A DNA stretch of 64,000 nt. Source: Biscogniauxia marginata (taxonomy: Eukaryota > Ascomycota > Sordariomycetes > Xylariales > Xylariaceae). The stretch covers positions 310,001-374,000 of the forward strand of contig MU404084.1 of assembly GCA_022695795.1 (NCBI GenBank), given 5' to 3'. A model generated the notes under the pieces. The model had not been told where the DNA came from, did no database searches, and saw only the letters and a list, made by a program, of their open reading frames with translations. This document shows positions 12,551-22,040 of this stretch, in pieces (position 1 is the stretch's first letter; every line of letters starts with the position of its first letter). Both the position numbers and the translations under genes were made by a program.

Positions 12551-13009
12551 TGTTACAAATTAACTCTGTTGGAAGGAACTTAATAGAGATATCGAAATAA
12601 GAACCAAGAATATATGAAATAATAAGGACAACACACATTCTATATAACATTACATGATGTTAAACCTGTATTAGTCGGTTAACTAAAACAAACTTAACAT
12701 AGTGAATTTAAGTTAATTTAATAACTTATCCAGGTTTAAAGGTATCTAACATACCACAAAGAAAAGGTAATAAGTATAAATAAATTAAAATCTCCTATAA
12801 ATTTTGTCTCTCGTTCTTTAGCTATCAATCTAAAACTATAGTCACTTTTTGATACTATAATAAGAATACCTTAAAACCTCTCTAACAAACATAACATTAT
12901 AAATCAATTGAACCAATCTTAACCCACTGTTACTTTCAAATCAAGAAAACCTAGTACGTACTCACTTGTGAAGTCAACTGACTAGGAACACACAGGGAGG
13001 TTCGTCACA
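12551..13009 (+). repeat. 3' LTR
   Basis: Direct repeat of 5516-5974, differing mainly by C/T and G/A transitions. It is followed at once by ATTTT, the same five bases that precede the 5' LTR. Confidence 0.93.
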
Positions 13010-13014
13010 ATTTT
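13010..13014 (+). repeat. target-site duplication, right copy
   Basis: ATTTT directly after the 3' LTR, matching 5511-5515. Confidence 0.85.
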
Positions 13015-13853
13015 CTATATAAAATCGACTTTTTCGAAAATTCATAACTTGACTTATAAAAATCGGAAAAATCTCGGACCTTTTTTTCTAGTTATATAAC
13101 TATATAGTTTAACTAAAATAAAATTCAAAAAAAATAAAAAGTTAAATATATAAAGAAATACGTAAAAAGGTTCGTGCGTTTTGTTATGATTTTAGTTTTT
13201 ACGCGTTTTCTTTTCGTGTTTTTAATATTAATTTTTTTTGAATTTTATTTTAGTTAAACTATATAGTTATATAACTAGAAAAAAAGGTCCGAGATTTTTC
13301 CGATTTTTATAAGTCAAGTTATGAATTTTCGAAAAAGTCGATTTTATATAGAAAACCATTTCGTTCGCGAGCTTGTTTCGTTTACTCGCTTGTGTGGTAC
13401 GTTATATTAAATTTAACTTTATAAATTATAAGGTTTATAATAATAAACTATGTATATTTCAAGGTTAACAACTAACAAGTTAAGTAATTTATAAATGATA
13501 TATAAATGTTTAAGGTATTATCTTATAAAACAACTTATAACTCCACCGTCGCGCGGGATTTCGCGATGGAAGACTAAAGACCAATCGGCTCTACTCGTTT
13601 CTCGTCTTAGGTGAAGAGCCATACTTTCGTATGTGCGATCCTTCTTTTGAGCTGATCGGCAGAGGAGTACGAGGCCGAGTCGCTAGGAAGAACTATATCT
13701 ATTTTTCAGGGATATTGCTAATCTAAACCAACTATCTTATAGGCTCGTGAATTAACATGGGAGAATATCAGGTCCCGATAGAAGCTACCCACTCATAACT
13801 GTCACGGTCAGGTGGCCCGTGCTTTGGGCATGTATATAGTACTTTCGTAGTAG

Positions 13854-13885
13854 GCGCTAGAGAGGAGCTTTCTCTTCTCTAGCGC
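13854..13885. other. hairpin
   Basis: Inverted repeat with 14-bp arms (GCGCTAGAGAGGAG, and CTCTTCTCTAGCGC) around a 4-nt CTTT loop, with one mismatch. It lies about 210 bp beyond the stop codon of the kinase-like gene, so it could sit in its 3' UTR or act as a 3'-end structure. The role is not shown. Confidence 0.5.
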
Positions 13886-14094
13886 AACAACAAGTAATAT
13901 ACACACCCTTACAATAACTCCATCATCAGATATCCGTACAACAAGGGACTGAAGCTCAATATTCTCACGCCCCAGGTGCCTGCAGCCTTGCGAAACGATC
14001 TCAATAAACTCCTCTCTTTTTCTCACAATCTTTTAAGAACCATGCGATCGTTTCTAGAGGATGGAAGTACGCATCTTGGTTGATCGCAATATCG

Positions 14095-15583
14095 TCAACG
14101 CTTCTTGGATTCTCGTCGTAGTGGTGGCTGATGGCGCCGGACGCCTCGAGCTAGACGCTTTCTTGCTGTTTTACGCAGACGTGAAGGCCTTTTTGCTTGT
14201 TGATGTGCGTCGGAAACTGAAGGCGTCGCCAGATTGAATTCGCTACAAACTTCTCTGAATCTCTTCTCAGTCCAGTCGAATATGTTGTCGTACTTGAAGC
14301 CCTCGGATCGCAATAAGCGTCGGAAAAGCCTGCGAAGATATTTGTAATCAGGTTTCTCTCCGAAACCTAGCGATCGCGTGTAATCGATATATGTGGCAAA
14401 CTCATCAGGTAGGAAGCCCGTACACAGCTCCACTCCTGATAAACTCTCCTTCTTTTCTTTGACCAGCTGGTTCTTGTTTTCGGTTTTGGCAACCTTTAGG
14501 CCTTGCCAGGGTAGCGAACCCCGTGCAAAGTACAGAAACATATAACCGAGGGATTCCAGGTCATCTCCCCAAGACTGTTCTGCTTTCACTTTAGTAAACT
14601 ACGATTTGACAGGTCCGAAAGATGCATACCGCGCCCATTATGATTGTTGATACTCGCGTAACGATGGGTGCCACCGAAGTGCAGACCCTCAAACGGCTTA
14701 TCTCGGTCAGGTTCGTGCTCCTCCGCCATGCCGAAGTCGACAGTATAGAGCACGTTTCCTCGCCTACCAATTCCCATAAGGAAATTATCTGGCTTGATGT
14801 CTCGGTGAAAAATGCCCTTCGAGTGAATGTGCGCAATTCGAGTGATAGCCTGGTCGGCAATGAGGAGAATAGTCTTAAGCGATAACTTCCGGCCGCAGTA
14901 GTTAAAAAGATCTTCTAGCGATGGTCCAAGAAGATCGTGGACGAGAACATAATACTCGCATTCCTCTCCAAACCACCGGACGCTCGGCATGCCTACCCCC
15001 CCGGAAACCGCTTGATACGCCCTTTCTTCGTTTTTAAGCGCATCGGTATCGCCCCTGATATGTGTGAGCTTCAGGGCTACCTCTTCGCCAGATTTCAAAT
15101 CGGTCCCTGACAAGGTCAGCATCAACTGGGTTTGGTGTATCAACAGTGACATACCAGAGTAGACTTTACCGAAGCCTCCTTCGCCAATCTTCCGGTCGAC
15201 ACGGTACCTCTCGTCAATAAGAATATCCTAAATATCACCCACGCAGTCAGCAAAATGCCGCATCTCCAGTACGTTTCGCAACTTCATACCTTCATCCTGG
15301 CCGATGATGATTAGATCAAAAGAGTGTTGGTTATTCGTCACCCGAGGGCAGTGAGTAGCTATTATGTCGGCGACGGAATACTGTTTGCCGAAACAAAGGA
15401 TGGAGCCATGAATGAACCTTACTCAAGAACCTTACTCAAGAACTTTACTCAAGACGAAATTAGGGCCTTTGTCAAAACCAGGGCCTTTGTATAAACCGGG
15501 GCCCCGCAGTAACGGTACATACCTCCTAAGGACAAAAGCTCGGATAGAAGATCCCCTACCGACAAATGGAGGCGCTCACTCAT
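14095..15583 (-). pseudogene. casein kinase 1-like protein kinase, one in-frame stop
   Basis: Four exons: 15583-15523, 15421-15155, 15106-14630 and 14588-14095, joined by GT-AG introns (15422-15522, 15107-15154, 14589-14629). Spliced length is 433 codons. The kinase core keeps its key parts: glycine loop IGEGGFGKVY, VALKL with the Lys, HRDIKPDNF catalytic loop, DFGMAE, and the CK1-type RYASINNH and DDLESLGY-F segments ending in LPWQGL. An N-terminal ~90-residue extension (FIHGSILCFGKQYSV) resembles what I remember of fungal relatives. In-frame TAG at 15228-15230 (codon 85) comes before the kinase core, inside GATATT-TAG-GATATT. An alternative reading starts at the ATG near 15296 with a 62-bp intron removing the TAG, giving an intact kinase without the extension. 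Confidence 0.72.
15422..15522 (-). repeat. tandem repeats filling the predicted first intron of the kinase
   Basis: Three copies of a 13-bp unit (CTTACTCAAGAAC, at 15418-15456) and two copies of an 18-bp unit (starting GGGCCTTTGT, at 15463-15498) make up most of this 101-bp intron. The acceptor used in the model (TTGAG) lies at the edge of the 13-bp array, so copy-number change would alter acceptor choice. Confidence 0.6.
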
Positions 15584-15757
15584 TGACCTTTATCGTATGA
15601 GCTGCTCTCAACTAGCCCTCTTCTTGTCCAATACCTCCCCTTTGTTAGTTCACGCTCCATGCAAGTTGCCATTTCGAACACGATCGCTTACATAGATTTT
15701 AAGATATATTCTCTCTTCCTCCTTGTTAGGCAATTTTACTTGACTCCATGATACTCC
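15584..15757. promoter_or_regulatory. shared divergent promoter region
   Basis: 174 bp separate the start codons of the minus-strand kinase-like gene and the plus-strand nuclease-like gene, so both must be driven from this short interval. I see no clear TATA box or operator-like repeat. Confidence 0.5.
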
Positions 15758-17202
15758 ATGGAGAGATCGCAGAATCAAAAGAGTCCCAGAGTACATGATG
15801 TCTCTCATGCGCACTCGCCTCTCAAGAGGCTCAAGTCAAGAGGTGAACCCCGCAAAAAGTCGAAGTACCGGACCTGGACTGGAAACCACCCGCCCGAGTT
15901 CTACGATGGATTGTCGAAGGTCTGGCTCACGCGTCTCGCTCTTCGAGAAATCGATCGGCGAAATAGCCTACTACCTCCTCCTAAACCCACCGCGCTTGTA
16001 GCATTTACTCCAGACCTTGCGCGTTTCGCAAAACACGGCGGTCCAGATCTTTCTCATCTTCGCGCGGTATGTCTGGCTCGCTTAGGCTTATGTACAATTC
16101 ACTAAAATGTCTCCAGTGCCCAGAGCCAAAGGAGCCTAGGATAGCATCTAGCCGACGGTTCAAGCCGCCTTGCCGGTCATCCCGCAACAGGCGGACGCGA
16201 ACGACCAACGCGACAAGCCATACTTCTAAAGTGAGGGGATCCTCTGTTTACGATGATGATTTTGAACAGCACCTCATGAATCACAATATCTACTTTCAGC
16301 TTCACGACTTTCGTGATAATCGTTCGACCCCAAAGCCTAGGAACATTGCGGAAACTCGTGAGGTGCTGGCAGCTTACAGATCCTCCCTCTCGCCATCTGT
16401 GATGCCTCAGTCAGTCTTCGACGACTTCCAACGGAAAAACAAGACTCAGTCGAAATGCAGAATCATGCGCAAGGTCATTCCGATAATCGCAGGCAATGCC
16501 AACATTCCCAACGAGGGCAATCTGCCATTCACCAACCTTGCGCCGCTCACAGAAAGGGGTGACGTCAAAGCTAATCCTGATTATTTCGATGGAGCTCTAC
16601 CAGGAGAGATTCATAGCCAAGTCAGACACGAGCTTGATGAAATGATTATACCCACGAACTATGCTACTACCCCAGTCGCGAGTAATTTCTTCCTCGAAGC
16701 CACGGCCCCAAATGGAGGAGGAGCAGATGTCGCACAGCGTCAGGTTTGCTACGACGGGGCTTATGGAGCTCGTGCTATGCATAGTCTGCAGAACTACGGC
16801 AAGAAGGAACTGGCGTACGACGGGAATGCCTACGCCTTTAGCTCAACTTACCGTGATGGGACACTCAAGCTCTACGCGCACCATACCACCGCGCCGACTG
16901 CGGAGGGAGGATTGCCGGAGTATCACATGACCCAGCTGAACGCTTATGCCCTCACCAGCGATCGCGAGACCTTCATTGCGGGGGCTAGCGCATTTAGGAA
17001 CGCGAGGGACCTAGCCAAGCATCACCGTGCCGGCTTCATTCAGGAAGCAAATGCAAGAGTGCACCGATCTGCGCGAGAAGATCACCTAGCCGGTTCATCA
17101 GAGATACCGCAAAGCGGAGTCTTAAGTCTTGATGACTTTGTGAACTATGAGAGATCTATAAGATCACAAGGCCCGCCGCTCCCAAATACACAGCAGGAAT
17201 AA
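15758..17202 (+). CDS. fungal protein with PD-(D/E)XK-like core (DUF7924-type)
   Basis: Exons 15758-16066 and 16117-17202, with a 50-bp intron (GTATGT..CCAG, branch-like CACTAA) that restores the frame to read LRACPEPKEP. The product is 464 residues with no internal stop. The N-terminus is basic (KRLKSRGEPRKKSK, SSRRFK..RSSRNRR), suggesting nuclear localisation. The C-terminal half has NPDYFDGA, a predicted helix, then NFFLEATAP and RQVCYDGAYGAR. In spacing this resembles a PD-(D/E)XK nuclease fold. From memory the fungal family usually reads FFLEAK here, so a Thr replaces the likely catalytic Lys. It ends with EYHMTQLNAYAL and a helical tail. Head-to-head with the kinase-like gene. No function is established; nuclease assignment is inference. 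Confidence 0.72.
16067..16116 (+). other. intron of the nuclease-like gene
   Basis: 50-bp GT-AG intron. Without it the first reading frame ends at 16105. Confidence 0.75.
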
Positions 17203-18453
17203 TACAAATGACCCAAGTTCACGTATCTACATTCTGAACTATCTAAATATTAAGGGACTCATTTCTCGCTGAGTTTAAAGTAGTCGTGAGTCCCACGTAT
17301 CCCGTGTTGCCGGTTACCCAGGCCACGGCACAGCCGGGGGGGGGGACAAAGGGCAGAAATCTCATATGTAAGCTTAGTGCTTTTCCTTTTTTTTTTTCTC
17401 TTCATCCCGCAATAGTTTCACATTAAATAATAGATATTAAAATGATATAAATGTTTCATTCTCATAATAATAACTACTTATTTAAATAATATAAAGAATT
17501 TGATTTAGGTACGAGTTTAAAATTTAAGATATTAATATACCTATTTACCTACCTACCTGTTAATAAGTTTTTAAGTTAAGAAACAATATTATTACGGGCT
17601 GTAATAAGACTCAGCGCGCGGGGGCGCGAGGAATCTCTGTATTACAATGAAAAAGAATTGCGTGAGGAAAGAAAGGTTCCTCACGCTGCTAGCAAGCTAC
17701 ATACATTTATTAAGTACTGAAATTAAGCCATAGCAACGTCGGCGTGTATGTCAACGTGGTCTGAATAGCTTCACGACAGCAACGGCTGTGAAAAATATAA
17801 AAAGAATAAAACTTGAGAATACCTTTGGCATACTATATCTAGACACCGTCAACATGGTCTTTTTTACGTCGAAGTCGTAGCAATCGTCCGTTCAGTATCA
17901 CGGAGGGTAAAGGGGGCTGTACGTACTAAACGTCACACTGGTATTATCATGAAGTTCCAATTAACTATTTCCTTATCTCCTAGTCCCATGGCTAAATATT
18001 ATGAATTGGGAGAATCCAGTCTTCGTCTCATTGCGGTCTCTAAACTCCCTTATAGGGTTACGCGCAGAAAGTTCCATTCATGGAAGAACTACTAGACGCA
18101 CACTGTCCATCAATGAAAGTGGCCTGGAAAGACTTGAAATTTACCAATGGCTGAACAGATATGGACGGCTCGTTGGAATATGTCTAATATGTCTATTCCC
18201 TCACTATCTTATAAGTCCCCTAGAAACCTGACGTGTATATTCGTCTTTTCAGCTATTTTACCACGCTCCATTTTTCATTTGCTACCACGCTTCGGTCATA
18301 CAAACCGCGAAGCTACTATATTGGTGTGGCTTAAGAAAGGGATAACGGGACGAGATTTAAAGTTTCGGGATATTCTTGATTCTTTTGATAAGGCAAGAGA
18401 CGGATCTCACATGTGTGTTTATGGTAGTAGATAAACTGGTTGCTACTGTCACA
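17203..18453. other. intergenic, no supported gene
   Basis: Contains a G run near 17337-17345, an AT-rich stretch (17440-17580) and only short ORFs without recognisable domains. Nothing else seen. Confidence 0.55.
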
Positions 18454-18822
18454 ATAACGTACTACACAAGCGAGTGGGCCACTCGATATCCCATATAAAA
18501 TTAAGAGGGGTTTTTTTTTAAAAAATTTATAACTTCGCACGTAAAAATCGGAAAAGTTTTAAACTTTTCTTTTTAGTTATATAATTATATAAAATAATTA
18601 AATATAAAATCGAAAAAATAAAAATTAATATATATAAAAAGAAAACGCGAAAACTTAAAATTAAAATAAAATATATAACTAATTAAATCATTTTACGTAA
18701 TTATATAACTAAAAAGAAAGGTTTAAAATTTCTCCGATTTTTACGCGCGAAATTATAAAATTTTAGAAAACTTAATTTTATATGGGATATCGAGTGGCCC
18801 ACTCGCTTGTGTAGTACGTTAT
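18454..18822. mobile_element. palindromic MITE-like element, second copy
   Basis: A 369-bp element bounded by perfect terminal inverted repeats of about 50 bp. The left end begins ATAACGTACTACACAAGCG and continues through GGGCCACTCGATATCCCATATAAAATTAAG; the right end (18771-18822) is its exact complement. The inner arms are AT-rich and also inverted (AAAATCGGAAAAGTTT, TAGTTATATAATTATATA). It has no coding capacity. End and inner motifs match the element at 5461-13406. No clear target duplication was found. Confidence 0.82.
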
Positions 18823-21098
18823 AGTGTTTCTTCTCTTTTCCTTTTCATTCATCGCCACACATTCTTGGTGGCTTACAAGTTTTGGCTGTCGGTCTACCTT
18901 TCATTCATCATCATCATTATCCATAAGTACGATTAGCTCTCTGCCCATCACCCCGGGTCTCCATACATATCAATGAATCGGCCCCTGAAGTAAGCTGAGA
19001 TGCAGGTGATGGCGAAGAGTTTTAAGGCTATATTAATGGAAGTGGTAAGGTGTATGTATAATAGACCGAGAGTAATGGCTGTATGGTATCTTTATTAGAC
19101 TGAGAATAATTGTTAGAGAATCCCTAGGCCTAATTCTTCGAGGCGTACAGGACTCTTACAAACCCAATATACTGTGGATATCGTCTTCCAAGAAACTGAC
19201 GCATTCAAGGTCCGACCCCTTTAGGGGTAGGTGGCAACTTCGTTGTGGCGTAAATATCTAGAATTGGGGGTACACGGTCGCTTTGCATCCAAATAACCTC
19301 TTTATCTCCTGAACACTCGTGTATCCCGTGTTCTCGCTGTGGTAAGCTATGATAGTGGGCTAGGCCCCTGACAGCTACTCACTTAGCTGTCAATAAAAAG
19401 CTGGGTGGTTACGCTGTATATACCTCAATTGATATAATTTCTCCTGGAAAACTCCATTGCTACCTACCCATACCTGAAGGGTTATTACATCGTGACGTAT
19501 ATTTAGTATAGATCTGCATATTTCCCCCTTCTTTCATCTATCCACTGATGTAAGATCACTGAGACAGCTTGTCGACCTAGCCGTTTATTCTGTTTTCGTC
19601 CCGACATCTTTTTATCTAGAAGCGGAAGATCTTGTATTTCAAGCGATACACTGGCTCTACCCTGGTATTCCAGTCGTCTCCTGCGCCATAGACATGACAC
19701 AAAATGAGGAGGATCATGCTGTAAACTAGGCCAGGTAAAAAAAAAAAAAAAAAAGGTAGATTCTTTTCCTCAAGCTCTTTCTCTGCCTTGCAATCTCACT
19801 ACCATTTGGGCGTTCAACTACGACGAAAATCCGTATATTTATGATTTATTCGTCGGCAAAAGGGCCTATCAACGACTTTTTGCCTTCCTCTTTCTCTCAT
19901 CTATTGCTTATTTTTATTGTTCATATTTAACAAAATAAAACTCCCAGAGGAATAAACCTCGTATTTTACTCACGAAACGACTCATTTAATCATAATGTGG
20001 ACGCGCAGTGTTAGTGGCAAGACATATTACGACAAGGGCTGAATGCGAGAAGAGACGGTGCCATTTATTTGAACTAACAAGACAATATATCCAATTCCAA
20101 GGAGACGGGCATCCAGAGGAGCACCTGCCTCGCTACTTGAGCTGAAATTACTAGGTAGGTAGCAGCACTAGATGGCTGTGCTCTAGAAGATGGTGCATAC
20201 TTCTAGGTAGGGGAGCTTTTTGGTATAATTTATGTGGTGTTGTTATGATTGTGCATGTCATGGGTGGTGAGTAATATTCTCCTATTATATTCGAGATGCC
20301 TGCCACCTGGAGTCGCGGTAATGTTGTTTGTCCCAACTGTGAATACTGACATATGAACTAGGAAAATGCTGCGAAACTAGTGCCTGAAGTAGTCGAGTTC
20401 CTAGGAGCTTGTAACGAAGCGGATGGTGCAAACGAAGTTATTACGCGAAGAGCTGGAACTAGGTAAGGGTACATGGCCAGCGGTCTTATATACAAAATAC
20501 CCCCTTTGTTCCCATACAGTGCTGTACCTGTCGTTCCCTCCACCGCTTCCAGCCTTGACCAGTACGAACCACGACAGTCCCTTGGAGAGACTCCTTGACA
20601 TAACTAACTCGATTGGCAATAGGTGAGAGACGGTTCGTGGATGAATAGTTGTTTCCCCGGGAACTGTGAGTGTTGGAAGGTATGTGTACCTATTATGCCT
20701 AGTGATTAATGAGTAGATACTTCTACTGTGGTTACTGATGTTGATTCACTTTGGAGAGAATCTATTAGATGCACCCAGAATATAACCGATTCTTCCATTG
20801 TTGCGCCTGATATTTCATTCGCACTACCCAGTCCCGCTTGTTTGCTTGTTTAGCAGTACACAATATTGAAGCTGCAACTTGCCTACTTAAATGCCAACCT
20901 GCCCCAAACAACTTTCTCGAGTACGGCATGATTCATTTCCTACTTCATTTCGCCCCAGGATTCCGCGTATGCGTGGTTTATTTGTTTCTTTCCTCACTAA
21001 TGCTATCACCAGGCAGTCCTTGTACCTACCGTATCGGTCGACCGGAAAGTACACCGTTATTTCCCAAACCACCTAGGTACACGTCTAGACCTTCCACG
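18823..21098. other. intergenic, no supported gene
   Basis: About 2.3 kb with short ORFs only. There is a poly-A run near 19738-19755. An open frame runs upstream of the 21099 ATG from 20838, but its first 87 codons look non-coding. TAGGTAGG-type motifs recur near 20150 and 20205. Confidence 0.5.
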
Positions 21099-22040
21099 AT
21101 GGATAAGGAAGGCCACCGCGACAGTGCGAAGCAAGACGACGCGCACCAAGACGGTGCACACCAGGCTTCAGATGCGCAGCAGGACCCAGATGAGGCCATG
21201 GTGAGTGGAAAGGAGGAGCTGATACCCAGCAGTCATATCATGCTAAACATGGGGACGCAGGTGGACGTCGATGACGAACATGCACCTGATCAGGTAGTAT
21301 ACGAAGCTACTTCCTACGAGGTTGATAAGAACAACGTTATCCGAGGGTTGCATAGCGACAAGGCTCGAGAGCTACGCGTTGGTCCGAAAGAAATTGCTGC
21401 CGTCCTACTGTCCGATCCGGAGAAATCAGTGCCCAATCAGCGAGCGGCGGGCTGGCAGCCAATCGTGCAACGAACCCAGAGGGAGATAGCTATCGGGATC
21501 GATCAGTTCAAGAGACCTCTTGTCCTCCACGACTTGGTCAACGAGGATAATGTGAGCCTCATGGTCATCAATGATGAACATGCCATCATCCAAGGACATC
21601 ACGAAGAAGTCAGAGCTACGATTGAGAAAGTGTTCGAGACCCAGGGTGAAAAACCCGAAGACAACATCTCCGTCTACATTCGAGATGTGTATGGGGAATC
21701 TGCGGCCCGGGAACGACTAGACGCACGACGATTCAGTCTTGTCGACATGCAATACCGATATAAACTGATGGAGCGGAAGAGAGCCGACAGGCTCATGGCC
21801 AAGGAATGGCTGGATCCTGCCTTCGACGGCCTCGTCATTGCAGAACTGCGACCTGCGGACCCTTCGCCAGCTGGGGCCCTCAAACCCGGGCGCCGCTTGC
21901 TGCCCATAGAATCGGAGGAGGATAGCACCGGTCTGCGACAAGTTCAGTTCTGTCGAAGGACGAAGGAGGACACTGGGTCAGTGGAGGCGCAGATGACGAG
22001 TTACATGGAAGTGCTGGCAAATAAGAAGTGCCTTGGATGA
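21099..22040 (+). CDS. hypothetical protein, 313 aa
   Basis: I do not recognise this protein. The frame is open from 20838, but I start it at 21099 because the preceding 87 codons are Cys/Leu/Phe-rich and unlike the remainder, whereas MDKEGHRDSAKQDDAHQ begins a typical acidic, Gln/His/Asp-rich disordered leader. The remainder (about residues 65-310) is charged with mixed helix-like composition (GPKEIAAVLLSDPEKSV, RERLDARRFSLVDMQYRYKLMERKRADR) and no signal peptide or membrane segment. The Arg/Lys-rich stretch near residues 215-235 could be a helix or coiled coil. No intron is needed. An upstream start at 20838 cannot be excluded. Confidence 0.58.
   Translation: MDKEGHRDSAKQDDAHQDGAHQASDAQQDPDEAMVSGKEELIPSSHIMLNMGTQVDVDDEHAPDQVVYEATSYEVDKNNVIRGLHSDKARELRVGPKEIAAVLLSDPEKSVPNQRAAGWQPIVQRTQREIAIGIDQFKRPLVLHDLVNEDNVSLMVINDEHAIIQGHHEEVRATIEKVFETQGEKPEDNISVYIRDVYGESAARERLDARRFSLVDMQYRYKLMERKRADRLMAKEWLDPAFDGLVIAELRPADPSPAGALKPGRRLLPIESEEDSTGLRQVQFCRRTKEDTGSVEAQMTSYMEVLANKKCLG

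Larger units (their letters stand above)
5516..13009 (+). mobile_element. RIP-inactivated Ty3/gypsy chromovirus-type LTR retrotransposon
   Basis: A complete 7,494-bp element: two 459-bp LTRs (5516-5974 and 12551-13009) that start TGTTACAAAT and end TTCGTCACA, a 5-bp target duplication ATTTT (5511-5515 and 13010-13014), and a purine-rich tract before the 3' LTR. Decayed domains run on the + strand in gypsy order: gag, CCHC knuckle, protease, reverse transcriptase, RNase H, integrase, chromodomain. The frames are full of TAA/TAG codons where Gln or Trp would be expected, and C is depleted, as RIP produces. It cannot encode functional proteins. Chromodomain-bearing fungal elements (MAGGY/Tf1-like) are the closest type I know. 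Confidence 0.93.
5461..13406. mobile_element. palindromic MITE-like element, split by a retrotransposon
   Basis: The left end (5461-5515) and the right end (13350-13406) are inverted copies of each other: the sequence near 5462 reads TTAACGTG..AAGCGAGTAA, and the complement of the right end reads ATAACGTAC..AAGCGAGTAA, in register over about 55 bp. Right of the inserted retrotransposon, 13010-13130 is an almost perfect inverted repeat of 13230-13358, sharing CTATATAAAATCG and AAAAATCGGAAAAATC. Without the insert the element would be about 450 bp. It has no coding capacity. Its ends and inner motifs match the element at 18454-18822, so it belongs to the same family. The transposase class is unknown and I could not settle its target duplication. 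Confidence 0.72.
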
